This document shows positions 50,637 to 59,043 of a stretch of 64,000 nucleotides of DNA, in pieces. The notes under the pieces were generated by a model that did no database searches, was not told the DNA's origin, and saw only the letters and a list, made by a program, of their open reading frames with translations. The stretch lies in contig CAWAGV010000002.1 of assembly GCA_963781725.1 (NCBI GenBank), positions 310,001 to 374,000 of the forward strand, given 5' to 3'. Position numbers and translations under genes: made by a program. Source of the DNA: BOG-931 sp963781725. GTDB taxonomy: Bacteria > Pseudomonadota > Alphaproteobacteria > Rhizobiales > Xanthobacteraceae. Each line of letters starts with the position of its first letter. Positions within the stretch are counted from its first letter, which is position 1.

Positions 50637-51035
50637 TCAGCGGATCGGCGCCTTCAGTTGCAGGCGCTCGACGGGGGGCGCCTGATGGGGCACGACCGGA
50701 TGCTCCGGCCTGTGCCGAAGCGAGGCGACCTCGCCGCGCAGCGCGATAACCTCGCGCTCGTAGCGGCGCGCCATCCGCCGCCATTTGCTGTGCCGCAGCC
50801 AGGCGATAAGGCCGCCGACCAGGACGCCGAGAATGAACAGGCCGATGATCAGGGCGAACAACGGCAACGCCACCGTTGCCCCTGGACCCTCGGCGCTGAG
50901 CGGATCGAGCGAAACAGTCACGATTTGACGGTTCGCGACCGCAAAGGCGATGAGGACCATTGCCAGCGGCACAAGGATGACGACCGCAACGATCTTGCGG
51001 AACGTGCCGGCTGCCGATCGGGGGGCCTGGCTCAA
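50637..51035 (-). CDS. LapA-domain inner-membrane protein (DUF1049)
   Basis: A 132-residue protein with two hydrophobic helices ('IVAVVILVPLAMVLIAFAVA' and 'LPLFALIIGLFILGVLVGGL'), separated by a short loop containing 'NRQIVTVSLDP', and a basic cytoplasmic tail with a coiled-coil-like stretch. This matches the LapA family (DUF1049). In enterobacteria LapA works with LapB in lipopolysaccharide assembly control; that role is not established in alphaproteobacteria. It follows ihfB with a 4-bp overlap, a conserved order in this group. Confidence 0.9.
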   Translation of the reverse strand: MSQAPRSAAGTFRKIVAVVILVPLAMVLIAFAVANRQIVTVSLDPLSAEGPGATVALPLFALIIGLFILGVLVGGLIAWLRHSKWRRMARRYEREVIALRGEVASLRHRPEHPVVPHQAPPVERLQLKAPIR

Positions 51036-51322
51036 CCTGGCGACGTGCGGTTAAGCCGCTCGCGCATTTCCTTGCCGGTCTTGAAGAACGGTACGCACTT
51101 CTGATCGACGGAGACATGCGCGCCGGTGCGCGGATTGCGGCCAGTGCGGGCCGGACGCTGCTTGACCGAGAAGGCGCCGAAGCCGCGCAACTCGACGCGG
51201 TCGCCGCGCGCCATCGCAGCGATGATCTCGTTCAGTATCGCATTGACGATGTTCTCGACGTCGCGCTGGTAGAGATGCGGATTCTGCGTCGAGATATTCT
51301 GTACGAGTTCCGACTTGATCAT
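51032..51322 (-). CDS. ihfB: integration host factor beta subunit
   Basis: IHF-beta is a 96-residue HU-like DNA-bending protein that pairs with IHF-alpha. Conserved features are 'MIKSELVQNISTQNPHLYQR', 'VENIVNAILNEIIAAMARGD', 'VELRGFGAFSVKQR' and the minor-groove arm 'RTGRNPRTGAHVSVDQK', including the intercalating Asn-Pro. Start at ATG 51322. It lies between sppA and the LapA-like gene. IHF would also be the expected co-activator at the sigma-54 promoter noted at 40456. Confidence 0.97.
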   Translation of the reverse strand: MIKSELVQNISTQNPHLYQRDVENIVNAILNEIIAAMARGDRVELRGFGAFSVKQRPARTGRNPRTGAHVSVDQKCVPFFKTGKEMRERLNRTSPG

Positions 51323-51348
51323 GGTCCGCCCGCGAAACGCTGCCTGGT

Positions 51349-52330
51349 TCAATTCGCGCTTGCAGGGTGCCAAAGCGCCAAAAGACCGTCAAGATTGAAC
51401 CCATCTACCGCCGCAATTGTGTTCCAGTCGCCAAGTTGCCGTGCCAGGCCGCCGAAGCCAAGCGCATTCAGGCCGGCGACCGCCGCGGCATGCAAAAACG
51501 GCAGGTCGCTCAGCCGGCTGCGCAGCTGATAATCGCGAACCGGCAGCTTGGTATCGACGCTTTTGTCCTTGCCCAGCCACGCCAGCGCCGTCCGCTCGTC
51601 GCCGAGTTCGTCAATGAGCTTGTTATCGATGCCCTGATGGCCGGTGAACACACGGCCGTCGTCGACCGCCGCGAGCTGGTCGTCGGTCAGGTGGCGCCGA
51701 TCCCGGACCAGTCCTTTGAACCACGCATAGGAGTCCTGGATGATCGCGTTGATGGCGGCCCGCGCCTCGGGGCTGGTCGGCTCGAAGCCGTCCGGCGCTG
51801 CCTTGAGCGGGGTCGATTTGATCGAACTCGACCTTCACGCCCAGCTTATCGAGCAGATCCGACACGTTGGGAAACTGGAACAGCACGCCGATCGAGCCGA
51901 CCAGCGAGGTCTGCTGCGCCACGATATGATCGCTGGCGAGCGCCGTGATGTAGCCGCCGGAAGCCGCGAGGCTGTCGACCACGATGACCAGGGGCTTCTT
52001 TTCCCGGATTTGCGACAGTGAATTGAAAAGCTGTTCCGAGCCCGCCGTGGTGCCCCCGGGGCTGTCGACATGGACGATGACCGCGCGCGCCATGGTCGAT
52101 TTGGCGAGCCGGTCGAGCGCTGCGACCCTGGTCTGATCGGTGCGGATCAGGCCCTGGATCGTGACGCGCGCGATATAGGGGCGAACCCCGATCAAGCCGA
52201 AGCGATTGCTGCCAGCCAAGGCAGCCCCGGCAATCGCCAGGATGATCAGGGCGAAGGCAACAACGCGCCAGAAAACCAGCTTGCGCCGCATCCGGCGGCG
52301 ATCGACGATCAGATCGGCATCAAGGGACAT
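51349..52330 (-). pseudogene. sppA: sppA signal peptide peptidase, frameshifted
   Basis: The N-terminal frame has a membrane anchor ('FWRVVAFALIILAIAGAALA') and the serine-protease core ('ARAVIVHVDSPGGTTAGSEQ', 'VVDSLAASGGYITALASDHI', 'TSLVGSIGVLFQFPN') up to 'GVKVEF'. The rest continues in another frame as 'IKSTPLKAAPDGFEPTSPEA' through 'VFTGHQGIDNKLIDELGDER'. One extra base at about 51823 accounts for the break. Intact, SppA would cut left-over signal peptides in the membrane. Downstream sequence is fully conserved in character, so the event is recent or a sequence error. Confidence 0.87.
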
Positions 52331-52364
52331 AGTCGCTTCCTTGTTTGCTGCTCCCCGCCCCCGC

Positions 52365-52463
52365 GTCATTCCGGGCCTCGCGAAGCGAGGGGCCCGGAAT
52401 CCATAAGCCCAACACCGGGAGTATGGATTCCGGACCCGACGCTACGCGCCGATCCGGAATGAC
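52365..52463. repeat. intergenic inverted repeat between rpsA and sppA
   Basis: The ends are complementary, GTCATTCCGG (52365-52374) and CCGGAATGAC (52454-52463). Inside lies a strong hairpin, GGGCCTCGC-GAA-GCGAGGGGCCC-like, and a second CCGGAATCCAT/ATGGATTCCGG pair. This is a nested palindromic element of a type common in the group. By position it could end the rpsA transcript. Confidence 0.82.
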
Positions 52464-52467
52464 CTTG

Positions 52468-54207
52468 TCACTCCTTCGGGTCTTCCTCGCCCTTGCGCTT
52501 GAGCGCGGTGCCGAGGATGTCGCCCAGCGTCGCACCGGAATCGGAGGAGCCGTATTGCGCGATGGCTTCCTTTTCCTCGGCGACTTCGAGCGCCTTGATC
52601 GACACCGTGACCTTGTGGGCGCGACGGTCGTACTGGATGACCCGGGCGTCGACCTTCTGGCCGGCCTGGAAGCGATCAGGCCGCTGCTCGGAACGGTCAC
52701 GCGCCAGCTCGTTGCGCTTGATGAAGGTCGAAAGGTCGGTGCCAACCAGTTTCACGTCGAGGCCACCTTCCTTCACGTCCATGACTTCGCAGGTGACGAC
52801 AGCGCCCTTCTTTAGCTCACCCGCCGCACCGGCTTCGGCCGCTTCGGCCGGCGAAGAACTCTCGCCGCCGGTCAGCTGCTTGATGCCGAGCGAGATGCGC
52901 TCCTTCTCGACATCGACGTCGAGCACCTGCGCATGAACCTTGTCGCCCTTCTTGTACTCCTCGATGACCTGCTCGCCCGGCCGTTTCCAGTCGAGGTCGG
53001 ACAGGTGCACCATGCCGTCGACGTCGCCGTCGAGCCCGAGGAACAGGCCGAACTCGGTCTTGTTCTTGACCTCGCCTTCGACCTCGGAGCCGGGAGGATA
53101 TTTCTCCAGGAACACTTCCCAGGGATTGCGCATGGTCTGCTTGAGACCCAGCGAAATGCGGCGCTTGACCGGATCGACTTCGAGCACCTGCACCTCGACC
53201 TCCTGCGACGTCGAGACGATCTTGCCGGGATGCACGTTCTTTTTGGTCCACGACATTTCGGAGACGTGAATCAGGCCTTCGATGCCGGGCTCGAGCTCCA
53301 CGAATGCGCCGTAATCGGTGATGTTGGTTACGCGGCCGGTGAACCGCGCGCCGACCGGATACTTCGCCTCGATGCCCTGCCATGGATCGTCGAGCAGCTG
53401 CTTCATGCCGAGCGAGATGCGGTGGGTCTCGTGATTGATCTTGATGATCTTGACCTTCACCTGTTGCCCGATATTGAGCACTTCGGTGGGGTGATTGACC
53501 CGCCGCCAGGCAATGTCGGTGACGTGCAGCAGGCCGTCGATGCCGCCAAGATCGACGAACGCGCCGTAGTCGGTGATGTTCTTGACGACGCCGTCGATGA
53601 CCTGGCCCTCTTCGAGGTTCTGCACCAGCTCCTGGCGCTGTTCGGCGCGGGTTTCTTCCAGCACGGTGCGGCGCGATACGACGATGTTGCCGCGGCGGCG
53701 ATCCATTTTCAGGATCTGGAACGGCTGCGGCTGGTTCATCAGCGGCGACACGTCGCGAATCGGACGGATGTCGACTTGCGAGCGCGGCAGGAAGGCAACG
53801 GCGCCGTCGAGGTCGACAGTGAACCCGCCTTTCACCTGATTGAAGATCTGGCCCTGGACCTTTTCGTTGTTCTGGAACGCCTTCTCGAGCTTGCCCCAGC
53901 TTTCCTCGCGGCGCGCCTTGTCGCGCGACAGCACCGCCTCGCCGAGCGCGTTCTCGACGCGCTCCAGATAGACTTCGACGGTGTCGCCGATCTTGATTTC
54001 CGCCCCGCGGCCGGGGCCGGAAAATTCACGCAGTGCGACGCGGCCTTCGGTCTTCAGTCCGACGTCGATGACGGCGAGTTCTTTCTCGATCCCGACGACC
54101 GTCCCTTTGACGACCGAACCTTCCTGCAGATGGCCGTCGCTGAACGATTCCTCGATCAGCTTGGCAAAGTCTTCGCGCGTCGGCGCGGCGGCGGCAGCTT
54201 GAGCCAT
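52468..54207 (-). CDS. rpsA: 30S ribosomal protein S1
   Basis: S1 (579 residues) brings mRNA to the 30S subunit. Six S1 RNA-binding repeats are visible, for example 'VKNITDYGAFVDLGGIDGLL' and 'VTNITDYGAFVELEPGIEGL' in the well-conserved central repeats. Start at ATG 54207 ('MAQAAAAAPTRED') with GGGAG upstream, not the in-frame ATG at 54219. It is preceded by cmk on the same strand, the order found in many proteobacteria. Confidence 0.98.
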   Translation of the reverse strand: MAQAAAAAPTREDFAKLIEESFSDGHLQEGSVVKGTVVGIEKELAVIDVGLKTEGRVALREFSGPGRGAEIKIGDTVEVYLERVENALGEAVLSRDKARREESWGKLEKAFQNNEKVQGQIFNQVKGGFTVDLDGAVAFLPRSQVDIRPIRDVSPLMNQPQPFQILKMDRRRGNIVVSRRTVLEETRAEQRQELVQNLEEGQVIDGVVKNITDYGAFVDLGGIDGLLHVTDIAWRRVNHPTEVLNIGQQVKVKIIKINHETHRISLGMKQLLDDPWQGIEAKYPVGARFTGRVTNITDYGAFVELEPGIEGLIHVSEMSWTKKNVHPGKIVSTSQEVEVQVLEVDPVKRRISLGLKQTMRNPWEVFLEKYPPGSEVEGEVKNKTEFGLFLGLDGDVDGMVHLSDLDWKRPGEQVIEEYKKGDKVHAQVLDVDVEKERISLGIKQLTGGESSSPAEAAEAGAAGELKKGAVVTCEVMDVKEGGLDVKLVGTDLSTFIKRNELARDRSEQRPDRFQAGQKVDARVIQYDRRAHKVTVSIKALEVAEEKEAIAQYGSSDSGATLGDILGTALKRKGEEDPKE

Positions 54208-54253
54208 GAACACTCCCAACCCCGTGATTGAAATGGTCCAGAAAGCGCGGCAG

Positions 54254-54272
54254 CCGCCGGACAGGCCGGCGG
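54254..54272 (-). promoter_or_regulatory. hairpin in the rpsA leader
   Basis: In the 158-bp gap between cmk and rpsA, CCGCCGG (54254-54260) pairs with CCGGCGG (54266-54272) around a 5-nt loop, 47 bp before the rpsA start. It could be a terminator for cmk without a T-run or part of an S1 autoregulatory leader; the sequence does not decide. Confidence 0.35.
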
Positions 54273-54365
54273 TTGGGGTTTAGGCCAAGCGATCGGGACT
54301 AAGCTATATCCGGGGCTCGCAAGCGAGGCGGCGAACGGGCTAAACCTCCAATGACGAAACCGCAA

Positions 54366-55004
54366 TTAACTGCGCTTTCGGCCCGTTCTGGCGGCCTCGA
54401 TGATATTCATCGCGGCCCGGAACGCGGCGTCTATACCCAAATGAGTGGTATCGAGCAAGTGCGCGTCGGGCGCGGCTTTCAGGGGAGCCGCGGTTCGCCG
54501 GGAGTCGCGTTCATCCCTTCTTAGGAGATCGGCCAGGATGGCCTGCTCATCCGCCGCTTCGCCGCGGCCGCGAATTTCCAGCGCCCGCCGTCTGGCCCGC
54601 ACTTCCGGCGTCGCCACCACAAAAAGCTTCACGTCGGCGCCGGGCGCAATAACGGTGCCGATATCGCGGCCGTCGAGGACCGTGCCGGGCGGCTTCATGG
54701 CGAACTGGCGCTGATAGTTCATCAGTGCCTGGCGCACCTCTGGGATCGCGGCGACCACCGAGGCCGCCTCGGTGACGGCCGGCGATTTCAGCGCCGCTTC
54801 GTCGAATTTCGCCGGATTGAGCCGCACCGCGACGTCGATCGCCTCTGCGGCATTGTCGGGCGCAAAGCCTGCGTCCAGCACGCCCTTGGCCACGGCGCGA
54901 TACAGCAATCCGGTGTCGAGATGATGCAGCCCATAAACCTGCGCGATGTGCCGGGCGATCGTGCCCTTGCCCGACGCCGCCGGCCCGTCGATGGCGATGA
55001 TCAT
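54366..55004 (-). CDS. cmk: cytidylate kinase
   Basis: Cmk phosphorylates CMP and dCMP with ATP. It has 212 residues, with P-loop 'IAIDGPAASGKGTIARHIA', 'LHHLDTGLLYRAVAKGVLD', 'VLDGRDIGTVIAPGADVKLF' and the lid 'RRDERDSRRTAAPLKAAPDA'. Its start overlaps the stop of aroA by 4 bp, so aroA, cmk and perhaps rpsA are one transcript, as in many alphaproteobacteria. Confidence 0.97.
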   Translation of the reverse strand: MIIAIDGPAASGKGTIARHIAQVYGLHHLDTGLLYRAVAKGVLDAGFAPDNAAEAIDVAVRLNPAKFDEAALKSPAVTEAASVVAAIPEVRQALMNYQRQFAMKPPGTVLDGRDIGTVIAPGADVKLFVVATPEVRARRRALEIRGRGEAADEQAILADLLRRDERDSRRTAAPLKAAPDAHLLDTTHLGIDAAFRAAMNIIEAARTGRKRS

Positions 55005-56329
55005 GACAAATCCGCGCCGAGCGAACGCATCAGTTCGACGAAACCCGGAAAGCTCGTCGCGATGAACGTGCCATCGTCGATCTGCACCGGCTTGTCGCTG
55101 GCGACGCCGAGCACTATCGCCGCCATGGCGATGCGGTGGTCCATATGGGTCGTGACCACGCCGCCGCCGGCCGGCCGGCCTTTGCCGTGAACGATCAGAT
55201 CGTCGCCGCCGATCTCGACCGCGACGCCATTGTTCGCCAGCAACGCGGCAGTGGCGGCAAGCCGGTCGGATTCCTTGACGCGAAGCTCCTTGAGGCCACG
55301 CATGATCGTGGTGCCTTCGGCAAAGGCAGCCGCCACGGCCAGCACCGGATATTCGTCGATCATCGATGGCGCGCGCCCGGCCGGCACCTCGACGCCGCGC
55401 AGCGCGCCGGCGCGCACACGAAGGTCGGCGACGTCTTCGCCGCCTTCCGTGCGCTTGTCCAGCACGTCGATCGAAGCCCCCATCTCTTCCAGAGTGGTGA
55501 ACAGACCGGTACGCAGCGGATTCATCATCACGCCGTCAACGATCACGTCGGAGCCGGGCACGATCAGGGCGGCGATGATCGGAAACGCGGCCGACGACGG
55601 ATCGGCGGGTACGATGACCGGCCGTGGCACAAGCTCGGGCTGGCCGGTGAGCGTAATGCGCCGTCCCTGCTGCCCCTCCTGCTCGACCCGAACCTGCGCG
55701 CCGAAATGGGTCAGCATCTTTTCGGTGTGATCGCGGGTCGCTTCCGCCTCGATCACGACCGTTTCGCCGGGCGCCGAGAGGCCGGCCAGCAAGGCCGCCG
55801 ATTTCAATTGCGCCGATGGGACCGGCGGATGGAACACAATCGGCAGCGGATCGCGCGCGCCGGCCAGCGTCAGCGGCAAACGGCCGTTGTTCGAAACAAT
55901 GGCACGGGCGCCCATGCGCTCTAGGGGGTCGAGCACGCGCTTCATGGGCCGGCTGCGCAACGAGGCATCGCCGTCAAATGTCGCGGTGATCGGGCAGCCG
56001 GCGACCGCGCCGAGCATGAGCCGGCACCCGGTCCCTGAATTGCCGAAATCGAGTGTCCCCGCGGGCTCCCGAAAACCGCCGACGCCAACGCCGCTGACCC
56101 GCCATTCGCCGACCCCGGTGCGTTCAACGTCAGCACCGAGATCGCGCAGCGTTTGTGCGCTGTTGATGACATCCTCGCCTTCGAGCAGGCCGCTGATCCG
56201 GGTCTCGCCGACGGCCAGTGCGCCGAAAATCAGGGCCCGGATGGAGGTGGACTTGTCGCCGGGCACGCGTGCCCGGCCGGCCAGAGGGCCGCTGCGGCGC
56301 GCGGTGAGAGGAATGTGGGCGGCTGTCAT
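55001..56329 (-). CDS. aroA: EPSP synthase, class II type
   Basis: AroA makes 5-enolpyruvylshikimate 3-phosphate in aromatic amino-acid synthesis. The 442-residue protein has class II marks: GDKS in 'RVPGDKSTSIRALIFG', SAQxK in 'VPSAQLKSAALLAGL' and RxHxE in 'EATRDHTEKMLTHFG'. Compared with the remembered CP4 enzyme, the 'KSISHR' block reads 'KSTSIR' (His to Ile), with Lys, Ser and Arg kept. The loop that is GNAATG in CP4 is GNSGTG here, so strong glyphosate tolerance is not predicted. It overlaps cmk by 4 bp and is divergent from the FYDLN gene. Confidence 0.97.
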   Translation of the reverse strand: MTAAHIPLTARRSGPLAGRARVPGDKSTSIRALIFGALAVGETRISGLLEGEDVINSAQTLRDLGADVERTGVGEWRVSGVGVGGFREPAGTLDFGNSGTGCRLMLGAVAGCPITATFDGDASLRSRPMKRVLDPLERMGARAIVSNNGRLPLTLAGARDPLPIVFHPPVPSAQLKSAALLAGLSAPGETVVIEAEATRDHTEKMLTHFGAQVRVEQEGQQGRRITLTGQPELVPRPVIVPADPSSAAFPIIAALIVPGSDVIVDGVMMNPLRTGLFTTLEEMGASIDVLDKRTEGGEDVADLRVRAGALRGVEVPAGRAPSMIDEYPVLAVAAAFAEGTTIMRGLKELRVKESDRLAATAALLANNGVAVEIGGDDLIVHGKGRPAGGGVVTTHMDHRIAMAAIVLGVASDKPVQIDDGTFIATSFPGFVELMRSLGADLS

Positions 56330-56485
56330 GCTGAATGTCCCGAGCGGTCGTCTAGCACGGCTGGCCGCGGTGCGTCATTCGGCGGTTTCGCGGCAGAAAT
56401 CGGCGGAAATCGTTTTCAATCGACTATTGACAGGCGACCTACTACTAGCCAAGTGAAGCACCCAAATCGTGCAAGGACCCGGACT

Positions 56486-56923
56486 GTGGCGAAACCCGAA
56501 CTCGGCACCAAAAGGCTCTGCGCCAGCTGCAGCGCCAAGTTTTATGACCTCAACAAAGACCCTATCCATTGCCCGAAGTGCGGCACGGTCTATGTGATCG
56601 CGCCGGTCGTAACACGCGGACGGCCCGATGCGGCAGCGGCGGCTGCCGCGGCCGCGGCGGCTGCCGCAGCGGCGCGTGCCGCTACGGCGGAGGAGGTACC
56701 CGAGCCGCCGGAGGCGGAACTGGTCTCGCTCGAAGAGGCCGACGCCGAAACCACCGGCGCGAAGAAACCCGCCGCGCCGGCCGAGGCGGGAGCCGAAGAA
56801 GAGGAAGTCGAGATGGACGACGAGGGCATGGACGATGCCGCGTTCATCGAGGAACAGGAAGAAGAAGACGCCGACGTGACCGATATCATCGGCGGCGACA
56901 TCGAGAACGAGGAAGAAAGCTGA
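56486..56923 (+). CDS. FYDLN acid domain protein (TIGR02300 family)
   Basis: A 145-residue protein with an N-terminal zinc ribbon ('LGTKRLCASCSAKFYDLNKD' and 'CPKCG', four cysteines), an alanine run of about 15 residues, and a long acidic tail ('EEEEVEMDDEGMDDAAFIEE'). This is the FYDLN/TIGR02300 family, restricted mainly to alphaproteobacteria and of unknown function. Start at GTG 56486 after AAGGA, matching the usual MAKPELGTK beginning. Its position between aroA (divergent) and tRNA-Ala is conserved in the group. The acidic tail suggests protein- or ribosome-binding rather than catalysis. Confidence 0.93.
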   Translation: MAKPELGTKRLCASCSAKFYDLNKDPIHCPKCGTVYVIAPVVTRGRPDAAAAAAAAAAAAAAARAATAEEVPEPPEAELVSLEEADAETTGAKKPAAPAEAGAEEEEVEMDDEGMDDAAFIEEQEEEDADVTDIIGGDIENEEES

Positions 56924-57004
56924 TAAAGGAAGTCGGCAATCATCTCGCAGTAATCGGACAGACCCAGATCTTCCGATGACCGGTTGCCGGCTTTCGCGAC
57001 GGAT

Positions 57005-57080
57005 GGGGCCATAGCTCAGCTGGGAGAGCGCCTGCATGGCATGCAGGAGGTCGGCGGTTCGATCCCGCCTGGCTCCACCA
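57005..57080 (+). tRNA. tRNA-Ala (anticodon GGC)
   Basis: A 76-nt cloverleaf with encoded CCA. The acceptor arm GGGGCCA pairs with TGGCTCC, the D arm holds AGCTCAGCTGGGAGAGC, the anticodon stem CCTGC/GCAGG closes the loop ATGGCAT with anticodon GGC, and the T arm reads GGCGG-TTCGATC-CCGCC. It reads GCC and GCU alanine codons. Confidence 0.97.
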
Positions 57081-57268
57081 ACCTCTCGCCGCGGTCTGCT
57101 GCCGATCCCGACACCGCAGCTCAATTTTGCGACAATCCTTCGCGGCTTAACACAACGCCGGCGTTCGTCGCGCGAGCAGGGCATTCACCGTCACTGCCGG
57201 GATTTTTCGCGCGGCGCGGCCGGCCGGCATGCTATGTTTGCCAGGGGGCTCCGAAGGGAGATTGGGGT

Positions 57269-58057
57269 ATGGACGGACGTCGGTTGTGCGCCGGATTGGC
57301 TGCGGGTTTTTCCATTGCGTTTGCTGTTACGGCTTCGGCGCAGCAGGGGCAGAATCTCAGTCCCGAAGATCAGCTTGCGCCGTCGCAGATGACGCAACCG
57401 ATGCCGGGCCGCGCGGCCAATCCCCCCGGGGGACAGGCCTCGGTGAACGCGGCGCCTCATACGCCAAAACCCGCCGCCGCGGAGGCCTCCGCCAGTGCGC
57501 CGGGAAAACCCGCTGCCGGCGCAGCCTTGAAGGCCGTTGCCTGCAGCGGAGCGTTTTCCAAGGACTCGAGCAATCTCAAGCTCGCGATCATGTTCGACCA
57601 GAAAAACGTCTCGTTCAGCGATATCAGCGTCAACGGCTCGTCGGTCGGCGCTTCGACCATCTACGCGAAAGACCCCAAGCGCCGCCTCGAAATCTGGTGG
57701 CAGAACCCGGCCAATCGCAGCGGCATTTATCTGATCCTGATCAACGGCCAATCGACCTGGGCGGCGCCCGGCGGCATGAAGGTCGGGCAAACGCTTGCCG
57801 ATCTGGAAAAGCTCAACCACAAGCCGTTCAAGCTGAAGGGCGCCGACAAGGACCACAATATAGCGGTCAGCGACTGGGATGGCGGCGCACTCGCTACGCT
57901 TCCAGGTGGCTGCAAATCCGGCGTCACCCTGCAGCCCGATCCGAAGGCCGGCCCGGACGCCTTAAGCGCCCTGCCCGCTGACAAGGATTTCAGTTCGGAC
58001 GATCCAGCGATGCGGGACGTGAAGCCGCGGGTCAGTGAAATTCTGATCGGCTATTGA
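57269..58057 (+). CDS. secreted protein of unknown function
   Basis: A 262-residue exported protein. Signal peptide 'LCAGLAAGFSIAFAVTASAQ'. Next comes a Pro/Ala/Gln-rich linker (about residues 26-85), then a globular C-terminal part with 'SSNLKLAIMFDQKNVSFSDI', 'DPKRRLEIWWQNPANRSGIY' and 'WAAPGGMKVGQTLADLEKLN'. The phrase 'GMKVGQTLADLEKLNHKPF' resembles the 'G.kiG.t..eL...ng..f' turn of small periplasmic domains, but no family is assigned. Start at ATG 57269 after AAGGGAG. It is convergent with the next gene. Confidence 0.83.
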   Translation: MDGRRLCAGLAAGFSIAFAVTASAQQGQNLSPEDQLAPSQMTQPMPGRAANPPGGQASVNAAPHTPKPAAAEASASAPGKPAAGAALKAVACSGAFSKDSSNLKLAIMFDQKNVSFSDISVNGSSVGASTIYAKDPKRRLEIWWQNPANRSGIYLILINGQSTWAAPGGMKVGQTLADLEKLNHKPFKLKGADKDHNIAVSDWDGGALATLPGGCKSGVTLQPDPKAGPDALSALPADKDFSSDDPAMRDVKPRVSEILIGY

Positions 58058-58063
58058 ATCGTG

Positions 58064-58450
58064 TCAGTGTTTCCGCCGCGCCCGCGGACTCGGCGCCGGC
58101 GCGTCCTGCGCGTCCTGCGATTGCGAACGCAGCGCTCTGACGTCGCGCGCCATTTCCAGGCAGGTCAGCAACTCGGTGTAACTTGAATCGCCGCCCATTC
58201 GGGATTTATTGGTGCAGGCGATCTTGTCCGAAGAGTTGAAATTTCCCCACTGCTTGTCGAGCTCGTCGCGAATAGCCTGCTCGCTGTCGAGGCAGTCTTT
58301 CTTCTCCTGCGCGATTTGCGGATCGTGGAAGGTGACACCGCCTTGCTGGGCGATGCCCTGACAGACTTGTTCCACATTGAGCGTGGGAACGCTGTCGGCA
58401 GCCGGAATCGCAAGATGCGCTCCGAGCACCAGGACTGCAGGCAAAATCAT
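58064..58450 (-). CDS. small secreted protein of unknown function
   Basis: A 128-residue protein with a short signal ('MILPAVLVLGAHLAIPAA') and a mature part with three cysteines that could form disulfides ('VEQVCQGIAQQGGV', 'KKDCLDSEQAIRDELDKQWG', 'LLTCLEMARDVRAL'). A helical layout with a conserved-looking 'QWGNF' is typical of small periplasmic proteins of rhizobia annotated only as hypothetical. The ATG follows GGAG at a good distance. The unit reads away from the next gene, which starts 157 bp to the right on the other strand. Confidence 0.75.
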   Translation of the reverse strand: MILPAVLVLGAHLAIPAADSVPTLNVEQVCQGIAQQGGVTFHDPQIAQEKKDCLDSEQAIRDELDKQWGNFNSSDKIACTNKSRMGGDSSYTELLTCLEMARDVRALRSQSQDAQDAPAPSPRARRKH

Positions 58451-58606
58451 GACTTCGCTCCAAGGAACCGCTGTTCCACTATAGCATAACGGCAATAGTC
58501 CTATAGCGGGTTCCACCGAAAGCGGCCCGCAAATTGCAGCGTAAATTGTGAGTTGACCCCGGGCGATTCGCCCCGTTATGGCTGCATCGAGGGTAGGGAT
58601 AATCCA

Positions 58607-58990
58607 ATGCCACTTGCACCGTTTTTTGGAACCGCGGCCCTGGTTGTCGCCGTCGCGACCGGCCCGCTCGATCTGTCGATCGATCCATCGGCGCATGGAG
58701 CAAAGCTTTCCGTGCAGGAGAAAATGGCGGCGACCGAGCCCGCGATCCGCTCGGCGACCGACTGCATCACACGTGCCGTCGCGGGCGACCCCCGCTACCG
58801 CGCGGAACCTGGATCGCTTGGCGATTTGATCGTGGCCTCGATGCCGGCATGTGTGATGCCGGTTCGCGCCATGATCGACACCTACGACAGATATTACGGC
58901 GAGGGCACCGGCGAGGCGTTCTTCATGGGCCCCTATCTCGACGTGCTGCCGAAAGCCGTGATCGAAGGCGCGGCCAAAGAGCCGAAATAA
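58607..58990 (+). CDS. small secreted protein of unknown function
   Basis: A 127-residue protein whose hydrophobic start ('MPLAPFFGTAALVVAVATG') could be a signal or anchor. The mature part has two cysteines ('SATDCITRAVAGDPRYRA', 'ASMPACVMPVRAMIDTYDRY') and ends with 'GEAFFMGPYLDVLPKAVIEG'. No family is recognised. ATG 58607 follows AGGGAT. It ends at a strong bidirectional hairpin shared with the convergent gene. Confidence 0.75.
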   Translation: MPLAPFFGTAALVVAVATGPLDLSIDPSAHGAKLSVQEKMAATEPAIRSATDCITRAVAGDPRYRAEPGSLGDLIVASMPACVMPVRAMIDTYDRYYGEGTGEAFFMGPYLDVLPKAVIEGAAKEPK

Positions 58991-58992
58991 AA

Positions 58993-59018
58993 CGCGCGCC
59001 GCTTTGCCACGGCGCGCG
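58993..59018. terminator. bidirectional terminator hairpin
   Basis: A 9-bp perfect GC stem, CGCGCGCCG (58993-59001) with CGGCGCGCG (59010-59018), and an 8-nt loop, followed by CAAATTTC on the plus side. It lies between two convergent genes and should stop transcription from both. Confidence 0.8.
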
Positions 59019-59043
59019 CAAATTTCCCGAGAAAGCCGCCGAG

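Noticed and set aside
48658..50685. A 675-codon open frame on the plus strand
   Set aside because: It runs antisense to trpB and trpF, which are certain. Its composition is that of a shadow frame.
52933..54231. A 432-codon open frame opposite rpsA
   Set aside because: It is antisense to the conserved S1 repeats and has no motif of its own.
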